Shown here: one piece after another, positions 52,500-61,836 of the stretch | How the letters are laid out: each line of letters begins with the position of its first letter | Numbering within the stretch: position 1 is the first letter of the stretch | Source of the DNA: an uncultured Polaribacter sp. | Lineage (GTDB): Bacteria; Bacteroidota; Bacteroidia; Flavobacteriales; Flavobacteriaceae | DNA length: 64,000 nucleotides | NCBI GenBank assembly: GCA_943846595.1 | Contig: OX044355.1 | Span: 1,453,501 to 1,517,500 of the forward strand | Reading direction: 5' to 3' | The notes under the pieces: generated by a model | Told to the model about the DNA's origin: nothing | The model's database searches: none | Seen by the model: the letters and a program-made list of their open reading frames with translations, nothing else | Made by a program: the position numbers and the translations under genes

Positions 52500-52536
52500 T
52501 TAAATCGATGCTATTTTAAGCGAATTTAATTCTTTT

Positions 52537-53149
52537 TTAGAAGTTATTTTTATTTTGCTCGTAATAATCTAAGATGTGTTTTGGGATTTCCATGTTTTGT
52601 GGCTTACCTTCATCGGCTATTGGGTATTCAGCAATTTGTTTTATTGGAATTAATCCTGCCCAAACATCCAATTCGTAATCTTCTGGTTCATCTACCACGC
52701 CTAGATCTCTAATCAACCAAGGTTCGATCAAATTCTTGGTGATTCATTTTACGAATTCCATCCCATCTTCCTTTCATCATATGTTCCATAAAACACAAAA
52801 GAGCTGCGTTTTTATCTGCAATTTCTTCAATTTTTTTTGCAGTCCCAAACAAGGTTACAGACCTGTAATTTACAGAGTGATGAAATCCAGACCAAGCCAT
52901 CACCAATGCATCCAAATGCGTCACAGTCATACTCATTTCTTTCACAGCTAGCAAAGAAGTTAGCATTCTGTTGGCATTCGAACCATGAAAGATAATACGA
53001 TTGTCTCGACTTCCATAGGCCATTGGAATTGCAATTGCTTTGCCTTGATAGGTGTAACTTACATATCCAACAAAACCAGCATCTAAAATGGAGTTTATTT
53101 TCTCAACATCATAGGTGGCTCTATTGGCCCCTCTTTTTACGGTATTCAA
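52537..53149 (-). pseudogene. Pyridoxamine 5'-phosphate oxidase family protein, broken by an internal deletion/frameshift
   Basis: The N-terminal 146 codons (53149 to 52709) give a flavin-binding split-barrel of the PPOX type: GFVGYVSYTYQGKAIAIPMA, IIFHGSNANRMLTSLL, and WDGIRKMNHQEFDRTLVD, then a stop. The C-terminal part continues in another frame (52731 to 52537) as LGVVDEPEDYELDVWAGLIP and ends DYYEQNKNNF. In intact relatives the strand after TLV runs a dozen or so residues further before a segment such as VVDEPEDYE, so about that much appears deleted. If expressed, only the truncated FMN domain would be made. A sequencing error would not explain the missing residues. Confidence 0.72.
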
Positions 53150-53174
53150 TTTGATTTTTCGTAGGCTTTCATTT

Positions 53175-53699
53175 TTATATTTTTTTTAGAAGTATTAAAT
53201 TTCTGTAGGCGCTTTCTCCAACTACAAAATCAATATCTCCAGTTTTTTTGAATCCATGTTTTTGATAAAAATTAATTCCTTTCGTGTTTTTATAATATAC
53301 TGCTAGCCAGATATTTTTAAAATGAAGTTGTTTTGCTGTTTTTAAAAGAATTTTCTGCAATTTTGTTCCAATTTTATAGCCAGTAAAATCATCTAAAATA
53401 TAGATTTTTTCTAATTTACAGGAATTCAACTCTTGAGAATTAGGAGGGGTATTGTTCAATGAAAGCTTTGCAAAACCGATGGGTAATTCATCTGAAAATA
53501 CAATCCAATATAGATTTTTAGCTTCCTTTAATTCATCCCTAATTTTAGAAACTGAATAAGCATCATTATAAAATTCAAATAACTCTTTTTTATTTTCAAT
53601 ATATCTCCCATGAGATTGCGTGTAAGTAACTCTTCCTAATAATGCAATCGATGTTGGGTCCGCTGAATTTGCTCTTCTAATTTCAATGTTTTCTTTCAT
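53175..53699 (-). CDS. GNAT family N-acetyltransferase
   Basis: A 174-residue acyltransferase of the GNAT fold. Strand 4 and motif A read LEKIYILDDFTGYKIGTKL, with the pyrophosphate-binding loop in the TGYKIG part, and motif B has NTKGINFYQKHGFKKTGD. The acceptor is not predictable. Its start overlaps the DUF1272 gene by 17 bases, so the two are translationally coupled in the leftward group. Confidence 0.88.
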   Translation of the reverse strand: MKENIEIRRANSADPTSIALLGRVTYTQSHGRYIENKKELFEFYNDAYSVSKIRDELKEAKNLYWIVFSDELPIGFAKLSLNNTPPNSQELNSCKLEKIYILDDFTGYKIGTKLQKILLKTAKQLHFKNIWLAVYYKNTKGINFYQKHGFKKTGDIDFVVGESAYRNLILLKKI

Positions 53700-53964
53700 T
53701 GCTTTTAGGAGATTGTTTTTTTTTAGTTTCGAGGTCTTTTGGTTTAAAAACTACTTTGGATGAAGCAGGATATTTTGCAATCATTTCGATGGGTCGTATT
53801 GGTCGTTCTAAAAGATTGCCAGCACAACTTGGACATACATTATTAAAAAGAGTGCTTGCACAGGTTTTACAATAGGTACATTCAAAAGAGCAAATCATTG
53901 CTTCGGTGGATGTGTTTGGTAAAGCCGAATTGCAATGTTCACAGGTCGGTCTAATTTCTAACAT
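53683..53964 (-). CDS. DUF1272 family zinc-finger-like protein
   Basis: A 93-residue cytosolic protein rich in cysteine: RPTCEHCNSALP, CSFECTYCKTCAS, NVCPSCAGNL. The four paired cysteines look like a structural zinc site. It is the family DUF1272, found in many bacteria and of unknown role. A lysine-rich C-terminal tail (ETKKKQSPKSNERK) is added. It overlaps the RluA-type gene by 7 bases and the acetyltransferase by 17, a tight translationally coupled run. Confidence 0.9.
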   Translation of the reverse strand: MLEIRPTCEHCNSALPNTSTEAMICSFECTYCKTCASTLFNNVCPSCAGNLLERPIRPIEMIAKYPASSKVVFKPKDLETKKKQSPKSNERKH

Positions 53965-54821
53965 GATGGAATTATTTTTTTGAATTTATCTGGAAGTTCT
54001 TTTTCAATCCGCATCTGCTGCTTTGTAAAAGGGTGGGTAAATTCTAACACTCCAGCATGCAAGTACAAACCTTTTCCATGTAATATCAATCCCTCTTTTC
54101 CATATTCTTTATCGCCTAAAATAGGATTTCCAAGGGCAGCGACGTGTTTTCTAAGTTGATGCCTTCTTCCTGTTTTTGGTGATAATTTCACCCAATTTAA
54201 AAAACCAAATCGATCTGATTTTACACTTTCTAATACAGCATAATCGGTGGTTGCTATTTTTTCATCAATCGGTATACTAATGCTCCCAGAGGTTTCCATT
54301 TTCCCAATCGTAATGGCAAAATATGTTTTACGAATCTTTTTATTTTCAAACAAAGTATTCAAAGCAAGAATACTAGCACTCGTTTTTCCGACAAGTAGCA
54401 ACCCCGTTGTTGGGTAGTCTAATCGATGTGTAGGCCTTGGTCTTACAGCATCCAATTGGGCGCTTTTTTGTAAATTTTGCTGTAAGGCGTTGTCGATTGT
54501 TTTAAACTTATTTCCACTCACTAAAATACCAGCGGGCTTGTTGATAATTGCCAAATAATCATCTTCGAATACCACCTCTAAATCAAATATTAATCTTTTA
54601 AAAGCAGAAGAATTCTCGGGTTGGTACAGCGTTATTTTTTCTCCTCCAAGTATAAATTGTGCCGTGGTAGCGATACAATCATTAATGTAAATGAGTTTCT
54701 TTTTGATGGCTTTTTTAATGCTAGATTTTGTCGGAATCGTTTTGAAAACACCTACCGCATATTCTTGAAAACGGATTGGGTTTTCTAGATTAGGGACGAG
54801 ATGTGTTTCTTTTATTTCCAT
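53958..54821 (-). CDS. RluA-family pseudouridine synthase
   Basis: Isomerises uridine to pseudouridine in rRNA or tRNA. An S4-like N-terminal part is brief (KKLIYINDCIATTAQFILGG). The catalytic domain has the active aspartate in PRPTHRLDYPTTGLLLVGK (where relatives have HRLDxxTSG), the conserved LSPKTGRRHQLRKHVAAL and LGDKEYGKEG. The length is 287. The position of the target uridine is not predictable. The start overlaps the VOC gene stop by one base. Confidence 0.9.
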   Translation of the reverse strand: MEIKETHLVPNLENPIRFQEYAVGVFKTIPTKSSIKKAIKKKLIYINDCIATTAQFILGGEKITLYQPENSSAFKRLIFDLEVVFEDDYLAIINKPAGILVSGNKFKTIDNALQQNLQKSAQLDAVRPRPTHRLDYPTTGLLLVGKTSASILALNTLFENKKIRKTYFAITIGKMETSGSISIPIDEKIATTDYAVLESVKSDRFGFLNWVKLSPKTGRRHQLRKHVAALGNPILGDKEYGKEGLILHGKGLYLHAGVLEFTHPFTKQQMRIEKELPDKFKKIIPSC

Positions 54822-55240
54822 TATTTTGCAAACAATTGATTGAGATCTTTAAAGGCCTTGAATTCCAGAGCATTGTTTTCTGGATCGTTAAAGAAAAGCG
54901 TTGCTTGTTCGCCAACTTTCCCTTCAAAACGAATCGTAGGTTCAATGATAAAACGGGTATTATTCGCTTTTAGTCTGTTCGCCAAATCCAGCCAAACTTC
55001 CCAAGTTAAAACCACGCCAAAGTGAGGAACCGGAACATCATGACCGTCTACCACATTTGAAATTCTTTGCGGAGTAAAATCCTCTTTTTGATGAATGACT
55101 AATTGGTGTCCGAAAAAATTAAAATCGACCCAATGTGCTGCACTTCTTCCCTCTTCACACTGTAAAATATCTCGGTAAAAAGTACGGCATTTTTCTAAGT
55201 TTTTAACAGGAATAGCGATGTGAAAAGGTTGAATGCTCAT
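54821..55240 (-). CDS. VOC superfamily (glyoxalase/dioxygenase-like) protein
   Basis: A 139-residue protein of two beta-alpha-beta-beta-beta units. It begins [20 protein letters not shown], giving the first metal-ligand His, has [10 protein letters not shown] and [15 protein letters not shown] in the middle, and ends [15 protein letters not shown] with the last Glu ligand. Relatives in Bacteroidota are annotated as dioxygenases. The substrate is unknown. It is the first gene of the coupled VOC-RluA-DUF1272-GNAT run. Confidence 0.9.
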   Translation of the reverse strand: MSIQPFHIAIPVKNLEKCRTFYRDILQCEEGRSAAHWVDFNFFGHQLVIHQKEDFTPQRISNVVDGHDVPVPHFGVVLTWEVWLDLANRLKANNTRFIIEPTIRFEGKVGEQATLFFNDPENNALEFKAFKDLNQLFAK

Positions 55241-55281
55241 ATTTTTATTTTTAAAATTTCATGTTGTTCTGGTGAAAAAGG

Positions 55282-56976
55282 CTAAAACCCCACAGCAGCG
55301 TCATCACCCCGTTTGTCGGCACCGCCTTCTAACTGTCCGTTTTCTAAAACTAAAATGGCGGCAACTTTTCCAATAACAATTGCATTGCTTTCATCCAATT
55401 GATAGTTCAATTGTTTCAATTCAGATTTTACAGTATTTGAAAAACTGTTTGGTTCCATCTTAATTACATCCGGCATCCATTGATGATGAAATCTTGCCGC
55501 ATTTACGGCATCTTGCATGCTCATGTCAAATTCATGTACATTCAAAATGGTTTGTAATACAGAGGTTATAATTGTAGATCCGCCGGGTGTTCCTACCACC
55601 ATAAATAGTTTTCCATTTTTTTCTACAATGGTTGGAGTCATTGAGCTTAGCATTCTTTTTTCGGGTGCAATTTCGTTTGCTTTTGCACCTAGTAGTCCAA
55701 ACATATTAGGCACGCCTGGTTTACTACTAAAATCATCCATTTCGTTGTTTAAAAAGAACCCTAATTCACTACTGTATAATTTGGATCCATAACCACCATT
55801 AATCGTTGTGGTAACCGATACAGCGTTTCCAAATTGATCTACAATAGCATAATGGGTGGTTTCATCACTTTCAATAATTTCGATGTTCCCATGTGCCACT
55901 TCTGATGATAAGGTTGCTTTCTCAAAAGAAAAATTTTTCATTCTCTTTTGAGAATACGCTTTAGAAATGAGTTCTTTTTGAGGAATGTTCACAAAATCTG
56001 GGTCGCCCAAAAAGAAACTGCGATCTGCATAGGCACGTCTTTCTGCCTCGGTGATTACCTGTATTGATTTTGTTGTGTTATGGCCAAATTCACTTAAATT
56101 AAAAGGCTCTATTGCATTCATAATCTGAGACAAGCATATACCACCACTTGAAGGAGGTGACATTGAAATAATCTTCAAATCATCATAGGTGAAAGTGATG
56201 GGGTCCCTCCATTTTGGTTCGTATTTTTCTAAATCTTCCAAAGTAATAATTCCGCCGTTCTCTTGTATAAATTTTACCAGGCGCTCTGCGGTTGCTCCCT
56301 TGTAAAACTCATCCCGACCATTTTTCTGAATTCTTGATAGGGTTGCAGCCAAAGCACTATATTTTATGGTGTCATTTTCCTTCCAGGATTTGTTGAAAAG
56401 TATTGGTTTCTTATTCGCTTTCAAAAAAGAAGCTTGAAATTTAGCAATTCTTTTTTCTTGTTTTTTTGTAACAATCACACCTCTTTTCGCCAATGCGATA
56501 ACAGGCGCTAGAATTTCTTCTATGGAAAGCGTTCCAAATTTTCTATGAACTTCAAAAACACCTGCTACTGTTCCAGGAACGCCAACCGCCATTGCACCGA
56601 GGGTACTTTTTCCTTCAATAACCGCCTTGTTTTCATCTAAATACATGTCTTTAGATGCTGCCAATGGTGCTTTTTCGCGGTAATCTAAAGCACCCGTTTC
56701 TCCGGCCTTATTTCGGTAAACCATAAATCCTCCACCACCAATATTCCCAGCATAGGGATAGGCTACTGCTAAGGCCAATTCTGTAGCAACCATTGCATCA
56801 AAAGCATTTCCGCCTTTTTGTAAAATAGTAGTACCAATTATAGATGCTTCTTCTCTTGCAGAAACTACCATGGCTTTTTCTGAGGTGACCCCTCTATTTT
56901 TAATCGTTGCATTTTCTGAAGACTTACAGCTTAGAATGACTAAAGAAATGACAATAAGGAGCATACTTTTTTTCAT
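55282..56976 (-). CDS. ggt: Gamma-glutamyltransferase, lipoprotein form
   Basis: An N-terminal nucleophile hydrolase that cleaves glutathione and gamma-glutamyl amides in the envelope. An SPII signal (VISLVILSCKSS) puts the protein in the membrane, facing the periplasm. The large subunit has the family opening GGNAFDAMVATELALAVAYP and GNIGGGGFMVYR. Self-processing occurs before the catalytic Thr in ESDETTHYAIVDQFGNAVS (about residue 375). The small subunit contains PSSGGICL-type earlier and MLSSMTPTIVEKNGKLFMVV and GTPGGSTIITSVLQTILN. 564 residues is typical. Confidence 0.94.
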   Translation of the reverse strand: MKKSMLLIVISLVILSCKSSENATIKNRGVTSEKAMVVSAREEASIIGTTILQKGGNAFDAMVATELALAVAYPYAGNIGGGGFMVYRNKAGETGALDYREKAPLAASKDMYLDENKAVIEGKSTLGAMAVGVPGTVAGVFEVHRKFGTLSIEEILAPVIALAKRGVIVTKKQEKRIAKFQASFLKANKKPILFNKSWKENDTIKYSALAATLSRIQKNGRDEFYKGATAERLVKFIQENGGIITLEDLEKYEPKWRDPITFTYDDLKIISMSPPSSGGICLSQIMNAIEPFNLSEFGHNTTKSIQVITEAERRAYADRSFFLGDPDFVNIPQKELISKAYSQKRMKNFSFEKATLSSEVAHGNIEIIESDETTHYAIVDQFGNAVSVTTTINGGYGSKLYSSELGFFLNNEMDDFSSKPGVPNMFGLLGAKANEIAPEKRMLSSMTPTIVEKNGKLFMVVGTPGGSTIITSVLQTILNVHEFDMSMQDAVNAARFHHQWMPDVIKMEPNSFSNTVKSELKQLNYQLDESNAIVIGKVAAILVLENGQLEGGADKRGDDAAVGF

Positions 56977-57028
56977 ATTTTTTCATATTTTTTCTGTTTT
57001 ATAATACCTGTAAAGGTGTCCTATTTTT

Positions 57029-57652
57029 TTAGGTTTCTTTATTTTGAATTTCTAATTTTCCAGATTGAGTCAACAGTTGTAATTTTTGCTGAGTAAAAAC
57101 TCTTAAGTCTTGAAAAAATAACTTAAAATCAGTCTCAAATTGCGCATCTAATTTTTTTAAATCTTCAATGGCTAAATGCATTTGAGACTTTCCTTTTGTT
57201 CTGCGATTCAATCCATTTAACACCTTTTCAATTCCATCGGTATATTGGTAATTAAATAAGATGTTGTATTCAATCATATAGTGAATGAATTGTTGTGATT
57301 TTTCTGGAAGTTCTGGAGCCTTTTTAGCAAAAAAAGTATTGATGGCATTGGTATAATTTTCAAATGGAATTGCTGAGTATGTGGACCAGTTTTTAGCTAA
57401 ATAATGATCAAAGAAAATATCAATAATCACACCATCATAATGTCTGTAGCGTTCATGCAAACGTCTTTTACTTTTTCGAACCACTTTATGGGCGTCCGTA
57501 AAGGTGTCTATTTCTCTATGCAGTATAATACCTTGTTGAATTTCCTTAGATAAATGACTAAAATTATTCCCTCTAATATGATCCGCAATAAAATTACCAA
57601 TTAGAATATTGGAATTGTTTTGAGATAAATATAAGTGAGCTAAAAAATTCAT
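57029..57652 (-). CDS. Acyl-carrier-protein phosphodiesterase-like protein (DUF479/AcpH)
   Basis: AcpH proteins remove the 4'-phosphopantetheine group from ACP. The N-terminus MNFLAHLYLSQNNSNILIGN, HIRGNNFSHL and GIILHREIDTFTDAH carry the conserved metal-binding His and Asp, as in the HD-like DUF479 family. FDHYLAKNWSTYS follows. I set the start at the ATG at 57652 because MNFLAHLYL is where the family begins. A TTG further upstream gives six extra residues. 207 residues. It is separated from dnaN by a terminator. Confidence 0.9.
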   Translation of the reverse strand: MNFLAHLYLSQNNSNILIGNFIADHIRGNNFSHLSKEIQQGIILHREIDTFTDAHKVVRKSKRRLHERYRHYDGVIIDIFFDHYLAKNWSTYSAIPFENYTNAINTFFAKKAPELPEKSQQFIHYMIEYNILFNYQYTDGIEKVLNGLNRRTKGKSQMHLAIEDLKKLDAQFETDFKLFFQDLRVFTQQKLQLLTQSGKLEIQNKET

Positions 57653-57667
57653 GTAAGTAAATGTAAA

Positions 57668-57698
57668 CAAAAAACCACAACTAGAAAGTTGCGGCTTT
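57668..57698 (-). terminator. Terminator of dnaN
   Basis: On the minus strand a stem GCCGCAACT/AGTTGTGGT (one G-U) with a short loop precedes a six-base T-run. It lies 31 bases after the dnaN stop. Confidence 0.8.
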
Positions 57699-57728
57699 TA
57701 TATTGTACTATTTTTTGTGTTATGATAA

Positions 57729-58847
57729 TTAACTATTCAACATCACAGGCATTACCAACATAGTTACCTGTTCACCTTCGTCTGTCCCATCGATTGGTGT
57801 TAAAATTCCTGCTCGGTTTGGTAAGGACATTTCAATCAAAATCTCATTGGAGCTTAGGTTGTTTAGCATTTCGCTTAAAAAACGAGAGTTAAAGCCAATT
57901 TGCATATCATCTCCTTGGTAATCACAATTTAAACGTTCATCCGCTTTGTTTGAAAAGTCTAAATCTTCCGCAGAAATATTCAATTCAGTTCCCGCCATTT
58001 TTAACCGAATTTGATGTGTTGTTTTGCTAGAGAAAATAGAAACACGTCTTACAGAATTTAAAAAAGAAGCTCTGTCTACAGTTAATTTATTTGGATTCTC
58101 TTTTGGAATTACTGCTTCGTAATTTGGATACTTCCCATCAATTAAACGACAGATTAAAACAACATTGTCAAAAGTAAACTTTGCATTTGCATCGTTGTAT
58201 TCAATAGTCACTTCATTGTCAGAACCCCCTAAAACACTTTTTAATAAGTTTAAAGGTTTTTTGGGCATGATAAATTCTGCTGTTTGATTTGCAGCGACAT
58301 CAGTTCTTGTATATTTCACCAATTTATGAGCATCTGTTGCTACAAAAGTCAATCCTTGTGTACTAAATTGAAAGAAAACACCACTCATTACTGGGCGTAA
58401 GTCATCATTTCCAGCAGCAAAAATTGTTTTCGAAATGGCAGTTGCTAGGATATTGGATGGAATGACTGTACTACTAGGGGAAGGAAGAGAAACCGCTTTT
58501 GGAAACTCATCACCACTAAAATAAGCCATGTCATATTTCCCTTGATCAGAACTAATTTCAATGGTATTGCTACCTTCAGTTTTGAATGTTAATGGCTGAT
58601 CTGGAAAGGTTTTTAAAGTGTCTAACAATAAACGTGCAGAAATTGCAATTGCACCGTTAGTATCACTTTCAATATCAACAACCGAACTCATTGTGGTTTC
58701 TAAATCCGATGCAGATACTTTTAATTTATTTTCAGAAATTTCAAATAAGAAATTATCTAAAATTGGTAAGGTGTTATTACTATTTATTACGCCCCCTAAA
58801 ACTTGTAATTGTTTTAGTAGTTGCGAACTGGATACAATAAATTTCAT
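57729..58847 (-). CDS. dnaN: DNA polymerase III beta subunit (sliding clamp)
   Basis: A ring-shaped clamp that tethers the replicative polymerase. 372 residues fold into three repeated domains: about 1-120 (MKFIVSSSQLLKQLQVLGGV), 128-245 (ILATAISKTIFAAGNDDLRP, VMSGVFFQFSTQGLTFVATD) and 250-372 (ASFLNSVRRVSIFSSKTTHQ). The C-terminus ends VTMLVMPVMLNS, the usual clamp edge. It lies apart from dnaA here, which is common in Bacteroidota. CAAATATA at 58874-58881 gives a -7 box TATATTTG on the minus strand. Confidence 0.96.
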   Translation of the reverse strand: MKFIVSSSQLLKQLQVLGGVINSNNTLPILDNFLFEISENKLKVSASDLETTMSSVVDIESDTNGAIAISARLLLDTLKTFPDQPLTFKTEGSNTIEISSDQGKYDMAYFSGDEFPKAVSLPSPSSTVIPSNILATAISKTIFAAGNDDLRPVMSGVFFQFSTQGLTFVATDAHKLVKYTRTDVAANQTAEFIMPKKPLNLLKSVLGGSDNEVTIEYNDANAKFTFDNVVLICRLIDGKYPNYEAVIPKENPNKLTVDRASFLNSVRRVSIFSSKTTHQIRLKMAGTELNISAEDLDFSNKADERLNCDYQGDDMQIGFNSRFLSEMLNNLSSNEILIEMSLPNRAGILTPIDGTDEGEQVTMLVMPVMLNS

Positions 58848-59146
58848 TGTTTGAATTTTCTTAATTAGTCTTACAAATATAATCTTATTATGTGATTTTA
58901 AAAATTAATTTATTAACAGGTTATAAGCATTCTTTTCAAGCATTTTTTAAATGTTATAATTTTGTTAATTACAGAAATTTACTTGATAAAAAGCTACATT
59001 TGTTTTTAGTAGTTTTTTAGGTAAGTGGGCATAGATTTTATTGATAGCTTGTCTTTAAATTGCTTAAAATTGATTTTTAGTAGTTGATTAAAGTGCGCTT
59101 TATCATTACAATGCATGAGTTGGGATGGATTGAATAATTTTATACT
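58848..59146. other. Divergent intergenic region between dnaN and the PIG-L gene
   Basis: No gene is seen in these 299 bases. The minus strand has a dnaN -7 box (TATATTTG) at 58874-58881. The plus strand has TACATTTG at 58995-59002, a possible -7 box that would leave the PIG-L transcript with a leader of about 140 bases. Neither has a clear -33. Confidence 0.4.
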
Positions 59147-61666
59147 ATGAAAAAAATAATAGTTTTTAGGGTTGCTTTTTTAATGATTTCAATATCTGTA
59201 ATTGCTCAAAAACCTCAAAAGTTAAGTTCAAACCAGATTTATGAAAAAATTCAAAAGCTTAATTTTATTGGGTCGGCTATGTACATTGCCGCACATCCAG
59301 ACGATGAAAATACACGATTAATTGCCTATTTATCCAACGCTATAAAAGCAAGAACAGCATATTTGTCCTTAACTAGAGGTGATGGAGGGCAGAATTTAAT
59401 TGGACCCGAAATTAGAGAATTGTTAGGAGTCATTAGAACCCAAGAACTATTGGCAGCAAGAAATATTGATGGCGGTTCACAATTTTTTACAAGAGCCAAT
59501 GATTTTGGGTATTCCAAGCATCCCGATGAAACGTTGAAGATTTGGAACAAAGAAAAAGTACTGAGTGATGTTGTATGGGCAATTAGAACCTATAAGCCCG
59601 ATATAATAATCAATCGATTTGATCACAGAACACCTGGAACAACCCATGGACATCATACTAGTTCTGCCATGTTGAGTTTTGAGGCTTTTGATCTTGCTGC
59701 GGATGCATCTAAGTATGCAAACCAATTAAAGGCGACCACTGTTTGGCAGCCCCAAAGGTTGTTTTTTAATACCTCCTCTTGGTTTTATAGAAATCAAGCC
59801 GATTTTAAAAAAGCCACAGAAGGAAAATTGACTTCTTTTGACGTTGGCGTTTATTATCCCCTAAAAGGTCTTTCCAATAATGAATTGGCTTCCATGGCAA
59901 GCAGTCAGCATTTGTGTCAAGGATTTGGAAGGTTGTCTACCCGTGGTGGTCAAAAGGAGTATGTAGAATTTTTAAAAGGCACTCCATTAAAAGATACTGA
60001 AGATTTATTTTCAGGGATAAACACTACTTGGAACCGTTTGAAAAATGGGGGTGAGATTGGAGAGGTTTTATACGAAGTGGAAGCGAATTTCAATTTTGAA
60101 AATCCTTCCAATCACTTACCTGCATTGCTTCAATCGTACCGTAAAATACAACAGTTAGAAAACAAACACTGGGCAAAAATCAAAGAAAAAGAAATTTTAG
60201 AAATCATTGAGGCCTCTGTAGGATTGTATCTAGAGGCTTCTGCAGCGAGTTCATCTGCGGTACCCAATGCTGAAATTCAGGTGCAATTTGAAGCCCTAAA
60301 CAGAAGTGAATTTACAATTGATCTTGTTTCCTTAAAAATAATCCCTTCTGGTAAAGTGATCGAAAAAGATCAAAATTTAGCTTTCAATGAGAAATTAAAT
60401 TTTAAAGAAGTTATTTCCACAGAAAACACCACATATTCGGCGCCCTATTGGTTAAAGAAAGAAGCTTCTTTGGGCATGTATTCTGTTGATGAACAGCAAT
60501 TAATTGGATTGCCAGAAACCCCTCGACCCCTTCAAGTGCAGTTCAATCTTTTAATTGACAATGCAGAAATTTCTATTGTAAAAAACGTTGTCAGACGATA
60601 TGCAGAAAGGGCCCTCGGAGAAATTTATGCCCCTTTTGAAATTTTACCAAAAGTGACCACAAAATTGGAAGACAAAGTCATTCTTTTTTCTGACAATGCT
60701 CCGCAAGAAGTTTCGGTAGAAATTCTTGCAGGTGCTGCCAATACCTCAGGAAAGGTTTTCTTGGAAGTGCCAAATAATTGGACGGTTTCTCCTGAAGAAA
60801 TCGAATTTTCAATTGCTCAAAAAAAGGACAAACAAACCGTCGTGTTTTATGTAGCTCCGCCTAAAAATGAGTCTGAAGGCGTTTTAAAAGTGGTGGCGGT
60901 TTCTGAAGCAAAAGAATTTAGAAACGAATTGATAGCGATTGATTACAATCATATTCCAAAGCAATCAGTTTTAATGAAGTCGGAAGCAAAAGTGGTTCGA
61001 TTGAATATCCAAAAAGCAGGAAGTTATATCGCCTACATTAAAGGTGCAGGAGATACCGTTCCAGACAATCTACGGCAAATAGGGTATACCGTTGTGACGG
61101 TGAACCCTGAAGATATTTCTTTTGAAAACTTAAAAAAATACGATGCAGTTGTTCTGGGGATTAGAGCTTATAATGTAGTGAAAGTACTAAAGTTTAAACA
61201 AAAGTACCTTTTAGAATATGTTGAAAACGGTGGCAATATGATTGTACAATACAATACCAGCAGAAACGTTGATGTTGGTGCACCATTTTCGCTAAACTTA
61301 TCCAGAGATCGTGTGACTGACGAGTTTTCCGAAGTTCAAATTTTAGACAAGAGTCATTCGTTGTTAAACTTCCCAAATAAGATTACCAATAAAGATTTTG
61401 AGGGTTGGGTACAAGAAAGAGGATTGTATTTTCCCGGATCTTGGAGCAAAGAATACACCCCTATTTTATCTATGAATGATAAAAATGAAACCCCTAAGAA
61501 TGGAAGTTTACTGATTGCGAAATATGGAAAAGGAAATTACATATACACAGGGTTAAGTTTTTTTAGAGAGCTTCCAGCAGGTGTCTCTGGTGCTTACAAG
61601 TTGTTTGCAAATATGTTGTCAGTAGGGAAGAATAAGATCACTATTAAAAAAGAAATTAAAAAGTAA
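59147..61666 (+). CDS. PIG-L family deacetylase, exported
   Basis: An 839-residue exported protein (signal peptide MKKIIVFRVAFLMISISVIA). The N-terminal PIG-L/LmbE domain has the zinc motif AAHPDDEN at residues 49-55, TRGDGGQNLIGPEIRELLG and the distal His pair in TPGTTHGHHTSSAML. The long C-terminal half (about 330-839) is beta-rich: an NPCBM or Ig-like region and finally a ThuA-like or glutamine-amidotransferase-like segment (DAVVLGIRAYNVVKVLKFKQ, GNMIVQYNTSRNVD). The family deacetylates N-acetyl sugars. It heads a rightward group with a symporter, which suggests sugar or amino-sugar catabolism. Confidence 0.9.
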   Translation: MKKIIVFRVAFLMISISVIAQKPQKLSSNQIYEKIQKLNFIGSAMYIAAHPDDENTRLIAYLSNAIKARTAYLSLTRGDGGQNLIGPEIRELLGVIRTQELLAARNIDGGSQFFTRANDFGYSKHPDETLKIWNKEKVLSDVVWAIRTYKPDIIINRFDHRTPGTTHGHHTSSAMLSFEAFDLAADASKYANQLKATTVWQPQRLFFNTSSWFYRNQADFKKATEGKLTSFDVGVYYPLKGLSNNELASMASSQHLCQGFGRLSTRGGQKEYVEFLKGTPLKDTEDLFSGINTTWNRLKNGGEIGEVLYEVEANFNFENPSNHLPALLQSYRKIQQLENKHWAKIKEKEILEIIEASVGLYLEASAASSSAVPNAEIQVQFEALNRSEFTIDLVSLKIIPSGKVIEKDQNLAFNEKLNFKEVISTENTTYSAPYWLKKEASLGMYSVDEQQLIGLPETPRPLQVQFNLLIDNAEISIVKNVVRRYAERALGEIYAPFEILPKVTTKLEDKVILFSDNAPQEVSVEILAGAANTSGKVFLEVPNNWTVSPEEIEFSIAQKKDKQTVVFYVAPPKNESEGVLKVVAVSEAKEFRNELIAIDYNHIPKQSVLMKSEAKVVRLNIQKAGSYIAYIKGAGDTVPDNLRQIGYTVVTVNPEDISFENLKKYDAVVLGIRAYNVVKVLKFKQKYLLEYVENGGNMIVQYNTSRNVDVGAPFSLNLSRDRVTDEFSEVQILDKSHSLLNFPNKITNKDFEGWVQERGLYFPGSWSKEYTPILSMNDKNETPKNGSLLIAKYGKGNYIYTGLSFFRELPAGVSGAYKLFANMLSVGKNKITIKKEIKK

Positions 61667-61725
61667 AATTTGAATTGCCGAATGAACAGGGGTAAGGATG
61701 AAGTCGTTTCAAAAAAGCATGCAGC

Positions 61726-61833
61726 ATGAAAAAAAATAAATACACTTGGAAAAAAGCATACACATGGGTTTTAGTAGCAAATGTGGTGTACATCTTAATT
61801 TTCATATTCATTGCTAATTATTTTACCGTTTAG
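61726..61833 (+). CDS. 35-residue single-pass membrane peptide
   Basis: An ORF of 35 codons, ATG to TAG: a basic head (MKKNKYTWKKAYTW) followed by one hydrophobic helix (VLVANVVYILIFIFIANYFT). It lies three bases before the symporter ATG and 59 bases after the PIG-L gene, so coupled translation is likely. It could be an accessory subunit of the transporter, as known for some other symporters, or a leader peptide. The sequence has the composition of a real membrane peptide, but no family is recognised. Confidence 0.6.
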   Translation: MKKNKYTWKKAYTWVLVANVVYILIFIFIANYFTV

Positions 61834-61836
61834 ACT

